A DNA stretch of 64,000 nt from Rhodobacter aestuarii (GCF_900156655.1 NZ_FTOG01000009.1:1-64000); one strand, 5' to 3'. Counted from the first letter of the stretch, positions 1 through 8,712 are shown. The notes: a model not told the origin generated them from the sequence alone. Numbers and translations: made by a program.

Positions 1-82
1 CTTTCAGGTAGAAGCCTTGCAGGTCGGCAGGCTGGTCGAGCCCGAAATCCTTGCCTTCCTTGATGTCGTCGAGATCGGCCAT
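1..82 (-). CDS. lsrF: LsrF, AI-2 phosphate thiolase (partial, N-terminus only)
   Basis: Only the first 27 codons are in the window; the gene continues beyond the left edge. The visible N-terminus begins MADLDDIKEGKDFG, which matches the characteristic start of enterobacterial LsrF. LsrF is known to be the cytosolic class I aldolase-like thiolase that acts last in phospho-AI-2 breakdown, on 3-hydroxy-5-phosphonooxypentane-2,4-dione. It lies directly after lsrB in the same direction, as in the E. coli lsrACDBFG order. An SD-like AAGGAACC precedes the ATG. The catalytic lysine region is not visible, so the call rests on the N-terminus plus context. Confidence 0.85.
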   Translation of the reverse strand, partial: MADLDDIKEGKDFGLDQPADLQGFYLK

Positions 83-141
83 GAGGGGTTCCTTTCGCTG
101 GCGCGTTGTCGCCGGCGCCAAAGCACCGGCCTTCTTGAGTA

Positions 142-167
142 CGCGCGCCCTTCAAAAAGGGCGCGCG
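142..167 (-). promoter_or_regulatory. Intercistronic hairpin between lsrB and lsrF
   Basis: A perfect 9-bp GC stem (CGCGCGCCC / GGGCGCGCG) with an 8-nt loop sits just after the lsrB stop and before lsrF. No U-tract follows it in the direction of transcription. It therefore looks more like an mRNA 3'-end stabiliser or partial attenuator that raises binding-protein mRNA over downstream mRNA than like a full terminator. The role is inferred from position; such elements are known downstream of other binding-protein genes. Confidence 0.55.
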
Positions 168-179
168 CGTGTGTTTCGC

Positions 180-1214
180 TTAGAAATCGTAGTCGTCGAT
201 GTTTTCAGCGGTGAAGACGGTGCGTTCGGGCAGCAAGATCACGCCGCTGCCTTCGGCTTCATAATCATAGCCTTGCACGGCATTAGGGCTCACTTCGACG
301 GTGCCGATGCCGGGAACGTCGATCGTGTCGCCCACTTGCCACGTCGCCCCATTGGCGAGTTGGTCGGCGATATAGACCGAGAGTTTGCCCTGCGTGACCA
401 CGTCCCACAGACCGAACTGCGCAACCGTGCCCGATTTCACATATTGGCGCATCGTGTTCGGCGTCGAGAAGCCGGTGACGATGATTTTGCCCGCAAGACC
501 AAGGTTTTCAGCCGCTTGCGCCGAGCCTGGAAGGGCGTTCGCATCGGGGCAGATGATCGCGTCAAGATCAGGATAGGTCTGATAAAGCGCGGTCGGCACC
601 TGCACGGCTTTTTGCGCATCTTGGTTCGAGAACTCGGTCGCGACGATTTCCCAGCTCGGATATTCTTTCGCGATCAGCGCCTTGGCTTCTTCGGCCCATT
701 GGTTTTGGTCGGTCACGGTCGGCGAGGAATAGTGGAAAGCCACTTTCTTCGGCGCGGTCGGATCATCCATTTGATCGGCCGTCATCTGCACCAAGAGTGC
801 CCCCAATTGCGCGGGCGTGCCTTGGTCAATGTAATAGCTGCGGCATTCCGGGTTCACGTCGCTGTCCCAGGTCAGAACCTTGACGCCCTTGTCCATCGCG
901 CGTTTGAGCGATTCACACAGGCCTTCGGGCGAGAGCGAGGAAATCGCGATCGCGTTGTAGCCTTGGTTGACGAAGTTGTTGATAAACTCGACCTGACCCG
1001 AGACAGAGGCTTCGCTCGGCCCGTCGTATTTCACGTCGATCCCAAGCTGTTCGCCCATCGCAAGCGCACCTTTACCACCGCTTTCGAAGAAGCCGACACC
1101 GGTCAGTTTCGGAATGAAAGCGACGCGTGCACCGTCAGCGCTGGCCGCGAAAGTGGTGAGCGCCGTGGTGAGCGATGCAATCGCAAGCCCCGTCACGATA
1201 CGTCCGAAAGTCAT
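180..1214 (-). CDS. lsrB: LsrB, periplasmic AI-2 binding protein
   Basis: A 344-aa periplasmic solute-binding protein that captures AI-2 for the LsrACD ABC importer. It has a Sec signal peptide with predicted cleavage after ASA (residue 26). The sequence is close to enterobacterial LsrB along its whole length, for example [26 protein letters not shown] and PDANALP. Positions reported to contact AI-2 in Salmonella LsrB appear conserved: K36, D117, D169-Q170 and the P223-x-A225 pair. That favours true AI-2 binding over a pentose or rhamnose binder. It lies in the minus-strand lsr operon, 75 bp after lsrD, and is followed by a strong hairpin. Confidence 0.95.
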   Translation of the reverse strand: MTFGRIVTGLAIASLTTALTTFAASADGARVAFIPKLTGVGFFESGGKGALAMGEQLGIDVKYDGPSEASVSGQVEFINNFVNQGYNAIAISSLSPEGLCESLKRAMDKGVKVLTWDSDVNPECRSYYIDQGTPAQLGALLVQMTADQMDDPTAPKKVAFHYSSPTVTDQNQWAEEAKALIAKEYPSWEIVATEFSNQDAQKAVQVPTALYQTYPDLDAIICPDANALPGSAQAAENLGLAGKIIVTGFSTPNTMRQYVKSGTVAQFGLWDVVTQGKLSVYIADQLANGATWQVGDTIDVPGIGTVEVSPNAVQGYDYEAEGSGVILLPERTVFTAENIDDYDF

Positions 1215-1289
1215 GGTAGTTCCTCCACTTAGTTCTTCCCACCGAGGCGCCGCGCGCCCCGGCCTCTTTAGCCACGCCCACCACGGGCG

Positions 1290-2339
1290 TTAGCCATTCG
1301 CGACCGCCGCGCGCTCGGTCTCATAGGCCAAGCGGTTGGCGCGACGGGTGCCCAGCACACCCATGCCGATCTTCAGCGCGACCGATCCGATCAGAAGCGC
1401 GCCGACGATCACCGGCACCACATCGGAGCTGATGCCGAGTGCCAGCAAACCTTGCCGCAGGAAGCCCAGCACCAGCCCCGCAAGGAAGGTGCCCAGCACC
1501 GAGCCCTGCCCGCCGTAGATTGACGAGCCGCCCAGAACCACGGCGGTGATGATGTTCAAAAGTGCCTCGGCCCCAAGGTCAGAGCGCGCCGAGGTGAAGT
1601 AAGCCGTCAGCACTAGCCCCGCGACAGCCGCCGCAAAGCCATTGAGCGCATAGACGGTGACAAGCGTGCGCGTGACCGGAACGCCGGTGAAGCGCGCCAC
1701 ATCAGCACTAACCCCAATCAGCTTCAAAAACCGGCCAAAGCGGGTGCGGTGCATGAGATAAGTCGCCCCGGCCGCGATCACCACGGTGATGATCAGCGGC
1801 ACCGGCACCCAGCCCAAAGCCCCTGTGCCAATCCAAGTGAAGCTTTTCGGCAGGCCCGAGATACCCTCATATTGGTAAGCCTCAAAGCCCCCGGCCCCGG
1901 CAACCGCAAAGCCCATCATATCGAGCAGCGTGGGCAGGCCAGAGGCGACACCCGCGTAGAAGAAGAGCATCGCGAGCGTGATGACGAGCGGGTTCACGTC
2001 GGTCTTCGCGATCACCGTGCCGTTGAAAGCCCCAGCCCCCACACCAACGGCAAGCGCCAGCACCGCGCAAGCGCCGATCGGCACGCCCGCCACGAAGGAC
2101 AGCCCCAGCACGATCGAGGCAAGCCCCATGATCGACACGCCCGAAATATCCATCCCTCCGGTCATGATGACCAGCGTCAACCCCACGGCCGCGATGATCA
2201 CATGGACAAAGTCCGAGGTGGAAAAGAGCAGGTTTTCGATATTGAGGAAGGCCGGGTTGATCAGACCAAGCACGATCAGTTCCACCACCAGCACAGCCGC
2301 CAGCATGAATTCCCAGCTTTTAAAGACAGAAGCTTTCAC
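1290..2339 (-). CDS. lsrD: LsrD, AI-2 ABC transporter permease
   Basis: A 349-aa inner-membrane permease of the ribose/AI-2 (BPD_transp_2) family with about nine hydrophobic segments. Family signatures include GGMDISGVS near residue 60, TDVNPLVITLAM, and ARSDLGAEAL...AVVLGG in the C-terminal half. These match LsrD better than LsrC. It pairs with LsrC to form the channel. The start overlaps the lsrC stop by 4 nt (ATGA), implying translational coupling. No truncation relative to the usual 330-350 aa. Confidence 0.93.
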   Translation of the reverse strand: MKASVFKSWEFMLAAVLVVELIVLGLINPAFLNIENLLFSTSDFVHVIIAAVGLTLVIMTGGMDISGVSIMGLASIVLGLSFVAGVPIGACAVLALAVGVGAGAFNGTVIAKTDVNPLVITLAMLFFYAGVASGLPTLLDMMGFAVAGAGGFEAYQYEGISGLPKSFTWIGTGALGWVPVPLIITVVIAAGATYLMHRTRFGRFLKLIGVSADVARFTGVPVTRTLVTVYALNGFAAAVAGLVLTAYFTSARSDLGAEALLNIITAVVLGGSSIYGGQGSVLGTFLAGLVLGFLRQGLLALGISSDVVPVIVGALLIGSVALKIGMGVLGTRRANRLAYETERAAVANG

Positions 2340-3367
2340 GATGCCATCTCCCGCGTTTCGGTGGTGTTGGTGGAGCGGTCTTGGTCGGCCTCTGCGCGGC
2401 GCATTTCGGCAGCGCGGGCAGCCAGTTGGCGGTTATGCACGGTGCGGCGGATCAGGTAGTCAAAGACCACGATGCCCAGAAGCACGGCACCTGCGACGGC
2501 ATTGTTCCAGCTTCCCGGCACATGCAGGAAGATCATCATGCTATCGACCGCCGTGAGGAACAGAGAGCCAATGACGGCGGACCAAATGGACCCCGTGCCG
2601 CCCATCAGGCTGACCCCGCCCAAAACCACCGCCGCGATGGCTTTCAGCTCTTGGCCGTTGCCGGTCTGCATTGGCACAAAGCCAATTTGGCCGACAAAGA
2701 CGATGGCCGCAGCCCCCGCGAAAAGGCCCGAAAGCGTGAAGGCGGCAAAGCGCGTGGCCTTCACATTGATGCCCAGCAGGTAAGCGCCATCGGCATTATC
2801 GCCCACGGCATAGAAGTTGCGCGCGGCGCGGATACGCCACAACAGCACGGCCACCACGATCACCAGCACCGCCACGGCCCAAACCATCAGCGGAATGCTC
2901 ATGTAACGGGTCACGGCGAAGCTTTTGATGTTTTGCGGGATCGATTCAATCCAGCTGCCACCCGTCAGCACCCGCATGAAGCCGCGATAGGCCCCTAAGG
3001 TCCCAAGCGTCATGATGATCGGCGGAATGCCAATGAAGACCACGCCCACAGCGTTCACCGCGCCCGCCAAGGCCCCGGTGATAAGTGCGCAGATCATCGC
3101 CAGCGGCAAAGGCATCCCGGCATTCAGCGCAAAGCCAAAGATCACGGCAGACAGGCCCGCAATCGCACCGACCGAGACGTCAATGCCCCGTGTTTGCACC
3201 ACAAACATCTGCCCCACAGCGATCAGCATCAGGAACAAAGACGAGTTCACGATATTGATCAGCGTGAACGGATAGAGCACCGCTTTGTTTTGCGTGGCGA
3301 CGGCTAAGATCATCGCCACCAGCAAAAACAGAACCAGAAGCTCACGGCTTTTGAGAATTTTCATCAT
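2336..3367 (-). CDS. lsrC: LsrC, AI-2 ABC transporter permease
   Basis: A 343-aa inner-membrane permease, the second channel subunit of the AI-2 importer. Diagnostic stretches are RGIDVSVGAIAGL, GTLGAYRGFM, YAVGDN and QTGNGQELKAIAAVVLGG. Two consecutive ATGs (3367 and 3364) open the frame. It overlaps the end of lsrA by 4 nt and the start of lsrD by 4 nt, so lsrA-lsrC-lsrD form a translationally coupled unit in the same order as in Enterobacteriaceae. Confidence 0.93.
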   Translation of the reverse strand: MMKILKSRELLVLFLLVAMILAVATQNKAVLYPFTLINIVNSSLFLMLIAVGQMFVVQTRGIDVSVGAIAGLSAVIFGFALNAGMPLPLAMICALITGALAGAVNAVGVVFIGIPPIIMTLGTLGAYRGFMRVLTGGSWIESIPQNIKSFAVTRYMSIPLMVWAVAVLVIVVAVLLWRIRAARNFYAVGDNADGAYLLGINVKATRFAAFTLSGLFAGAAAIVFVGQIGFVPMQTGNGQELKAIAAVVLGGVSLMGGTGSIWSAVIGSLFLTAVDSMMIFLHVPGSWNNAVAGAVLLGIVVFDYLIRRTVHNRQLAARAAEMRRAEADQDRSTNTTETREMAS

Positions 3368-4860
3368 GCCCCTGCGCCTCCGGTCGCATCGAAGGTGGCA
3401 GCCGAGATTTGCTCGACCCCCGTGACACCGGCGGCCAATTCGACCAGTCGCCCGCGTTTCATAATCAGCACCCGGTCGCTCACCTCCGAGATTTCCCCCA
3501 CTTCCGAGGAAATCACGACCACCCCCACGCCATCGGCGGTGAGGTCACGAATGATGCGGTAAACGTCTTGGCGCGCGCGCGCGTCGATCCCGCGGGTGGG
3601 TTCGTCCAAAATCACCACGCGCGGTTCTGGCGCGAGAGTTTTGGCCAGCACGATCTTTTGCTGGTTGCCGCCCGAAAGCGTTTTGGCCGATTGCATCGGT
3701 GACGAGAGCTTGATGCGCAGCTTGTCGATAAAACGGGTCGCAAGGTTGCGTTCTTCCGCACTCGACATGAAGCGGCCTTCGGGCATCGACATCACGCCAG
3801 AAGAAATGGTCTGCGCCGAAGGCAGTGCCAAAAAGATGCCATGCGCGTGCCGATCCTCTGGCACGTAAGACAGACCCATCTCTTGGCAGATCTGCGGCGA
3901 GCGTTCGGGGGCGGGCTTGCCCGCAATCACCACCTCGCCCGTGGCTTCGGTATCAATGCCAAAGATCGCCTCGGCAAATTCGGTGCGGCCAGAGCCGACC
4001 ACGCCCGAAATCCCCACAACCTCACCGGGATAGACGTCAAAGTTGACATCGCGGAAGGCTTGGCCCGACAGATGCCGCACTTGCAGCACCGGATGCGCGC
4101 CTTCGATGCGGTAGCATTTGCGGGCATCGGCATCATGGGGCGTGAAATCTTCGGGCAGCATCGCCTCGACCAATTGCTCGGCGGTCAGCTCTGAGGCCGG
4201 ACGCGAAAGCACAAAATGCCCATCACGCAGAACGCTGACGCGATCCGAGAAATCGAGCACTTCATTCAGGCGGTGCGAGATGAACAGGATGCCGATCCCC
4301 TGCGCGGTCAGATGTTTGATCTGCGCCGCAAGGCTCGCCACTTCGCGCCGCGTGAGCGACGAGGTGGGTTCATCCAAAATCAGCACATGGGCGTTGCGCA
4401 AAAGCCCCCGCACGATCTCGACCAATTGCTGGTTGGCAATTGAAAGCTCGCCACCGGGGGCGGAGAAATCCGCCTCGAGCCCGATTTCCTGCGCGGCTTT
4501 TTCGGCCCGGCGCGCGTTCTCCGCCCGGTCGCCCGCCAGCCCCATGGTCAGGTTTTCCAAAACCGTAAGATTGGGGAAGATATGCGGCTCTTGCGGCACC
4601 ATATAGATGCCTTTTTCATGCGCATCGGAGGGCTTTTTCAGCGCCACCGGCGTGCCATTCACCTCAACCGTCCCAGCGGTCGGCGTGTAAGCGCCCGAGA
4701 TGATTTTGACGATGGTGGATTTGCCCGAGCCATTGCCGCCCAAAAGCGCATGCACCTGACCGGGGGCGATTTCAAAGTCGATCCCGCGCAAAACGGTGAC
4801 GCTTTCAAACACCTTCCAGATGCCACGCAGCGCCACAAGTGGGGGAGTTGTGTCAGTCAT
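3364..4860 (-). CDS. lsrA: LsrA, AI-2 importer ATPase (two fused ABC domains)
   Basis: A 498-aa cytoplasmic ATPase with tandem ABC modules that powers AI-2 import through LsrCD. The first module has Walker A GGNGSGKST (residues 41-49), signature LSIANQQ and Walker B LILDEPTSSL. The second module has a degenerate P-loop (GVVGSGRTE) but an intact LSGGNQQK signature and VILDEPTRGID. This asymmetry is normal for the sugar/AI-2 family. The start MTDTTPP at 4860 overlaps the lsrE stop by 8 nt. A longer in-frame upstream extension runs antisense-like through lsrE and is rejected. Confidence 0.94.
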   Translation of the reverse strand: MTDTTPPLVALRGIWKVFESVTVLRGIDFEIAPGQVHALLGGNGSGKSTIVKIISGAYTPTAGTVEVNGTPVALKKPSDAHEKGIYMVPQEPHIFPNLTVLENLTMGLAGDRAENARRAEKAAQEIGLEADFSAPGGELSIANQQLVEIVRGLLRNAHVLILDEPTSSLTRREVASLAAQIKHLTAQGIGILFISHRLNEVLDFSDRVSVLRDGHFVLSRPASELTAEQLVEAMLPEDFTPHDADARKCYRIEGAHPVLQVRHLSGQAFRDVNFDVYPGEVVGISGVVGSGRTEFAEAIFGIDTEATGEVVIAGKPAPERSPQICQEMGLSYVPEDRHAHGIFLALPSAQTISSGVMSMPEGRFMSSAEERNLATRFIDKLRIKLSSPMQSAKTLSGGNQQKIVLAKTLAPEPRVVILDEPTRGIDARARQDVYRIIRDLTADGVGVVVISSEVGEISEVSDRVLIMKRGRLVELAAGVTGVEQISAATFDATGGAGA

Positions 4861-5575
4861 TGGCTTGCTCCGCTGCCGCTTGTCCGGCTTGGCGCACCGC
4901 TTCAAGCTGCGCCAGCATGGCCGAAGGATCGGCAGCTTTGAAAATCGCAGAACCCGAAACCACCAGATCAGCCCCGGTGGCACAGGCGTCTTTGATGCTG
5001 TCGGCGGTGATGCCGCCATCAATCGCCATTACGGGGGCGAAATCGGCGCAAAGCGCGCGCAATTGCGCCAACCGCTCGGCCGCGGCGGGCACATCCGCCG
5101 GCGCACCATCGCGCGGATCAATCGCCAGCACCAAGATCACATCAGGCTTTTGCGCCAAAAGCGGTGCCAAGCTTTCGAGCGAAGTGCCGGGCATCACGCC
5201 CAGCCCCGCAAGGATCGGCCTTTCCAAACAGGCGCTTGCCGCCCGGATTGCAGCCAGTGCCCCGGCCGCATTCAGCGCTTCGGCATGAACGGTGATCAAA
5301 TCGGCGCCCGCTGCGGCAAAAGCATCAATCTGGTTTTCCGGTTCCGCCACCATCAGATGGACATCCAAGAACCCTTGCCCCCGCAGCGCAGAGACAAAGC
5401 CCGGCCCGCCGGTGAATTGCGGCACCCAGACCCCATCCATAATGTCGAAATGCAGCACTTCGGCAGCTTGAAGCGCCTCAAGCGCCGCGCCGATCGCCAT
5501 GGCAGGCGCAGCAAAGATCCCGACCCCGATGCCTTTGGCACGGGCCTGTAGCGCAGCGCGCTCAACGCTATCCAT
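4853..5575 (-). CDS. lsrE: LsrE-like epimerase (ribulose-phosphate 3-epimerase family)
   Basis: A 240-aa TIM-barrel protein of the Rpe family. The metal and catalytic positions are kept: H42 and D44 in LHFDIMDG, H73 in DVHLM, and Asp in AIDGGI. However, the phosphate-side loop usually reading PGFGGQ is replaced by a PRDGAPAD-like segment. In Salmonella the lsr operon ends with lsrE, an Rpe homologue of unclear role, so a specialised AI-2-phosphate role is more likely than pentose-phosphate epimerisation. It sits between lsrG and lsrA. The substrate is unproven. Confidence 0.8.
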   Translation of the reverse strand: MDSVERAALQARAKGIGVGIFAAPAMAIGAALEALQAAEVLHFDIMDGVWVPQFTGGPGFVSALRGQGFLDVHLMVAEPENQIDAFAAAGADLITVHAEALNAAGALAAIRAASACLERPILAGLGVMPGTSLESLAPLLAQKPDVILVLAIDPRDGAPADVPAAAERLAQLRALCADFAPVMAIDGGITADSIKDACATGADLVVSGSAIFKAADPSAMLAQLEAVRQAGQAAAEQAND

Positions 5576-5580
5576 GGGAC

Positions 5581-5898
5581 TTACTCCCCGGCCAGCGCCG
5601 CAGCGTGATCGGGCATGACCATGCGGAAGAATTGTTTTTCGCGTCCACCGATTTGAATCTCGGCAAGGCCCTTCACCACTTCGGCGTAATGGGCGGTTTT
5701 GCGGTGCTCATCGACCGCAGCTTCATTCACGAAGCCCTCATAGATGACGAAGTGATGATCGTCCTCGGGGTCTTGCAGCACGTCGAACCGATAGTTGCCG
5801 GGTTCGGCGCGGGTGCCTTCAAAATTGACACGAAACACTTCGAGAAACCGCTCTACACAGCCCGGTTTCACCCGAATGTGGACAAGTTGAACGAACAT
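5581..5898 (-). CDS. lsrG: LsrG, phospho-AI-2 isomerase
   Basis: A 105-aa ABM (antibiotic biosynthesis monooxygenase-like) fold protein. It shows the LsrG pattern: MFVQLVHIRVKPG at the start, EPGNYRFDVLQ in the centre, VIYEGFVNEAAVDEHRKTAHY after it. In the known pathway LsrG isomerises phospho-DPD to the diketone cleaved by LsrF. The start at 5898 has a strong AGGAGGAG SD; longer upstream extensions lack one. It is the first gene of the minus-strand lsr operon here, whereas in E. coli it is last. Confidence 0.92.
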   Translation of the reverse strand: MFVQLVHIRVKPGCVERFLEVFRVNFEGTRAEPGNYRFDVLQDPEDDHHFVIYEGFVNEAAVDEHRKTAHYAEVVKGLAEIQIGGREKQFFRMVMPDHAAALAGE

Positions 5899-5990
5899 CG
5901 CACTCCTCCTTATGCGAGTCCCTCCTCCTAATTTCCGGCTCCCCGGAAGATCGGCGGCAGGCCTGCGGCCCGGGACTCGTTTGCCGATCA

Positions 5991-6019
5991 TTTGTTCCAT
6001 GGAAAACCTTTTGAACAAA
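5991..6019. promoter_or_regulatory. Candidate LsrR operator (inverted repeat TTTGTTC-N15-GAACAAA)
   Basis: A perfect 7-bp inverted repeat, TTTGTTC (5991-5997) and GAACAAA (6013-6019), lies in the divergent lsrG/lsrR intergenic region. The same core recurs on the minus strand at 6127-6138 (GATCATTTGATC, compare GATCATTTGTTC at 5986-5997). SorC-family repressors such as LsrR bind inverted repeats between lsrR and the lsr operon, so this is the natural operator candidate. Assignment is by position and symmetry only. Confidence 0.5.
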
Positions 6020-6112
6020 CCTGTCAAGCAGCGAAAAGCGCTAACATTTCTTTCTGCACCTGCAAAATAAGGGAAATTATTGCGCATTCACACATCGGGC
6101 CATGCTTGGCGG

Positions 6113-6138
6113 TTGACAGAATGACGATCAAATGATCC
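6113..6138 (+). promoter_or_regulatory. Possible lsrR promoter -35 (TTGACA) with adjacent operator-like half site
   Basis: TTGACA at 6113-6118 is a consensus -35 box about 45 bp before the lsrR start. The -10 is not convincing (TCCCTT at 17 bp spacing). GATCAAATGATC at 6127-6138 overlaps the spacer and -10 area and repeats the core of the upstream inverted repeat, so a bound repressor here would block lsrR itself (autoregulation). Weak promoter evidence. Confidence 0.35.
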
Positions 6139-6162
6139 CTTGTGCGCCAGGAGGAGGCAGCC

Positions 6163-7119
6163 ATGAGCCAGGTCTCTACGCCACAAGACAACGGCTTTTT
6201 GCTCGATGCCGAGGAGGTCGAGCAGATCAGTCGCGCCGCTTGGTACTATTATAATGATGGGCTGACCCAAAATCAGATCGCCGATCTGGTGGGGGTTTCG
6301 CGTATCAAGGTCTCGCGCCTTTTGGAAAAGGGGCGACAGGCCGGGTTGATCGAATTGCGCATCAACTCCCCGCATGAGGGCAGCCTTGGCCTGCAAGAGG
6401 AACTTGTCAGCGCTTTTGGGCTAACGCAGGCGCGTGTTGTGCCGCAAGCAGAGGGCTTGGCGGCGGGCCCGCGCATCGGTCGCGCGGCGGCAAGCCTGCT
6501 CACGCAAGGGCTTTGCCCCAATGATCTGCTGGCAATTGGCTGGGGCGAAGCGGTTTCGACCACCTTGCGCTATATGGCGCCGGTCTTTCCGCAAAATAAC
6601 ATCTCGCTTGTCAGCCTGACGGGCGGCGTCTCGGCCTATATCGGCAATACCGGGCTTTACGGCCCGCAGGGCTTTGCGCATCTGATCCCCACGCCGCTGC
6701 GCGTTTCCTCGACCGAATTGGCCGAGATGCTGCGGCTTGAACCCTATGTGCGCAATGTTCTTGATATGGCGCTGACCGCCAAAACCGCGCTGATCGGCGT
6801 GGGGTCGGTGGCGCGTTCGGCGACCTTGGTGCGCTATGGCTACTGCACCGGTGCCGAGATCGAACTTTTCACTCGGCGCGGCGCGGTGGGCGATGTGCTG
6901 GGCTATTTCTACGACCGTGACGGGCAGATTCTCGACCTTGATGTGCACCGCCATGTTGTGGCCGTCACGCCCGATGACCTGCGCCAGATCCCTTCGGTGA
7001 TCGGCGCGGCGGCGGGGCCGGAGAAAGTGGAAGCTATCCTTGGTCTGTTGCGCGGAAGGCTCGCCAATATTCTGGTGACCGACGAACCAACAGCAAGGGA
7101 ATTGTTGCGGAGGAAATGA
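6163..7119 (+). CDS. lsrR: LsrR, phospho-AI-2-responsive repressor
   Basis: A 318-aa SorC/DeoR-type regulator. An N-terminal helix-turn-helix (about residues 33-56, LTQNQIADLVGVSRIKVSRLL) is followed by a sugar-phosphate-isomerase-like effector domain containing GWGEAVSTTLRY and SLTGGVSAYIG. LsrR represses lsr genes until phospho-AI-2 binds. I chose the ATG at 6163 because AGGAGGAGG lies about 7 nt upstream; the in-frame GTG at 6142 precedes that SD. It is divergent from lsrG and overlaps or abuts lsrK. Confidence 0.93.
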   Translation: MSQVSTPQDNGFLLDAEEVEQISRAAWYYYNDGLTQNQIADLVGVSRIKVSRLLEKGRQAGLIELRINSPHEGSLGLQEELVSAFGLTQARVVPQAEGLAAGPRIGRAAASLLTQGLCPNDLLAIGWGEAVSTTLRYMAPVFPQNNISLVSLTGGVSAYIGNTGLYGPQGFAHLIPTPLRVSSTELAEMLRLEPYVRNVLDMALTAKTALIGVGSVARSATLVRYGYCTGAEIELFTRRGAVGDVLGYFYDRDGQILDLDVHRHVVAVTPDDLRQIPSVIGAAAGPEKVEAILGLLRGRLANILVTDEPTARELLRRK

Positions 7120-8684
7120 TGTCCACTCACCTGCTAGTTCTGGATGCCGGCACCGGCTCCGGGCGCGCTGTGATTTTTGATCGTGAAGGGCGCCAAGTTG
7201 GCGTGGCACAGGAAGAGTGGCGGCATTTGCCCGAAGAGGGTGTTCCCGGCTCGATGGCCTTTGATATCGAGGGCGGCTGGGCTTTGCTGCGCCGCTGCAT
7301 CAAAGGCGCGCTGGAAAGCTGCGGGCTGAAAGGCAGCGATATTGCCGCGATCAGTTCCACCTCGATGCGCGAAGCGATTGTGCTTTATGATGGCAAGGGT
7401 CAAGAAATTTGGGCCTGCGCCAACGTGGACAGCCGCGCCAGCGCCGAAGTGGCGGAATTGCGTGCGCGGTCAGACACTTTTGAGCGCGAGTTTTATGATG
7501 TCTCGGGCGAGGCTTTTGCTTTGGGCGCCCTGCCCCGGCTCAATTGGGTGCGCAAACACGCGCCCGAAATCTTTGCGCAGGTTCGCGCGATTTCCATGGT
7601 CAATGACTGGATCGCGAAACGGCTGACGGATGAGATCACGGTGGAACCGACGAATGGCTCCACCAACGGGCTGTTGGACCTCGCCACCCGGCAATGGTCC
7701 GATGAGCTTATCGCCAAGGCAGGGCTGGATCGCGCGATCTTCCCGCGCATCGTCGAACCCGGCACCATTGTGGGCCATGTCACGGGCGCGGCTGCCACCG
7801 ATACAGGGCTGGCCGAGGGCACCCCGGTGGTTGCGGGCGGTGGCGATGTGCAGCTTGGCTCCATCGGGCTTGGCGTGGTGGAGCTTGGCTCTGCCGCCGT
7901 TTTGGGCGGCACCTTCTGGCAGCAGGTGGTGAACATCCCCAAAGGTAAGGTCGATGACACGATGCGCCTTCGGGTCAATGCCGCGGCGCTCCCCGATATG
8001 AACCAAGCCGAGGCGATCAGCTTTTTTGTCGGTCTTACCGCGCGCTGGTTCCGCGACGCCTTTTGCCAAGAAGAAATGCGGATCGCCGCTGAAACGGGCC
8101 GCGATGCCTATGCGCTGATGGAAGAATTGGCGATGCAGGTGCCGCCCGGCGCCAATGGCATCATCCCGGTCTTCTCGGATGCGATGGATTTCGGCAATTG
8201 GTACCACGCCGCGCCTTCGCTTTTGAACCTGTCGATTGACCCCGCCGTCGCCAATAAAGGCTCGATCTTCCGGGCGATTCAGGAAAATGCGGCCATTGTC
8301 GCTGCGGTGAACCTTGCGCGGGTGGAGGCGTTTGCGGGCGTGGGCGGCACTGGGCCATTGATTTTGGCGGGCGGCGCGGCGAAAGGCGTGCTGTGGCCGC
8401 AAATTCTGGCCGATGTGACCGGGCGCGAGATCCACATTCCGCAAGTGCGCGAAGCCACCGCTTTGGGGGGGGCCGCCGCTGCGGCAACGGGTGTGGGCCA
8501 GTTTTCCAACATCGCCGAAGCGGGCCGCGCCTTTGTGCGCTGGGATCGCACGCTAACCCCCAATGCCGCGAACCGCGCGCTTTATGACGAGGCGCGCGAA
8601 CGCTGGCAGCAGGCCTATGCCGCACAAAAAGCGCTGGTGGATGCAGGGCTCACCACCTCGATGTGGCGCGCGCCGGGCAGTTGA
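7119..8684 (+). CDS. lsrK: LsrK, AI-2 kinase
   Basis: A 521-aa FGGY-family kinase that phosphorylates imported AI-2 (DPD), trapping it and creating the LsrR inducer. Near-diagnostic LsrK stretches are LDAGTGSGRAVIFD, SSTSMREAIVLYD, ANVDSRA, GGGDVQLGSIGLGVVE, GGTFWQQVVN and a tail of LTTSMWRAPG. Tandem ATGs occur at 7116 and 7119; 7119 gives a 5-nt spacing from GGAGG against 2 nt for 7116. The start overlaps the lsrR stop (TGA/ATG), so lsrR and lsrK are co-translated. Confidence 0.95.
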   Translation: MSTHLLVLDAGTGSGRAVIFDREGRQVGVAQEEWRHLPEEGVPGSMAFDIEGGWALLRRCIKGALESCGLKGSDIAAISSTSMREAIVLYDGKGQEIWACANVDSRASAEVAELRARSDTFEREFYDVSGEAFALGALPRLNWVRKHAPEIFAQVRAISMVNDWIAKRLTDEITVEPTNGSTNGLLDLATRQWSDELIAKAGLDRAIFPRIVEPGTIVGHVTGAAATDTGLAEGTPVVAGGGDVQLGSIGLGVVELGSAAVLGGTFWQQVVNIPKGKVDDTMRLRVNAAALPDMNQAEAISFFVGLTARWFRDAFCQEEMRIAAETGRDAYALMEELAMQVPPGANGIIPVFSDAMDFGNWYHAAPSLLNLSIDPAVANKGSIFRAIQENAAIVAAVNLARVEAFAGVGGTGPLILAGGAAKGVLWPQILADVTGREIHIPQVREATALGGAAAAATGVGQFSNIAEAGRAFVRWDRTLTPNAANRALYDEARERWQQAYAAQKALVDAGLTTSMWRAPGS

Positions 8685-8712
8685 TTCCAGCCAGCGCCTC
8701 CGAAAACAAGAC

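Noticed and set aside
51-1232. 393-aa plus-strand open frame
   Set aside because: Antisense to lsrB, which matches its family along its whole length.
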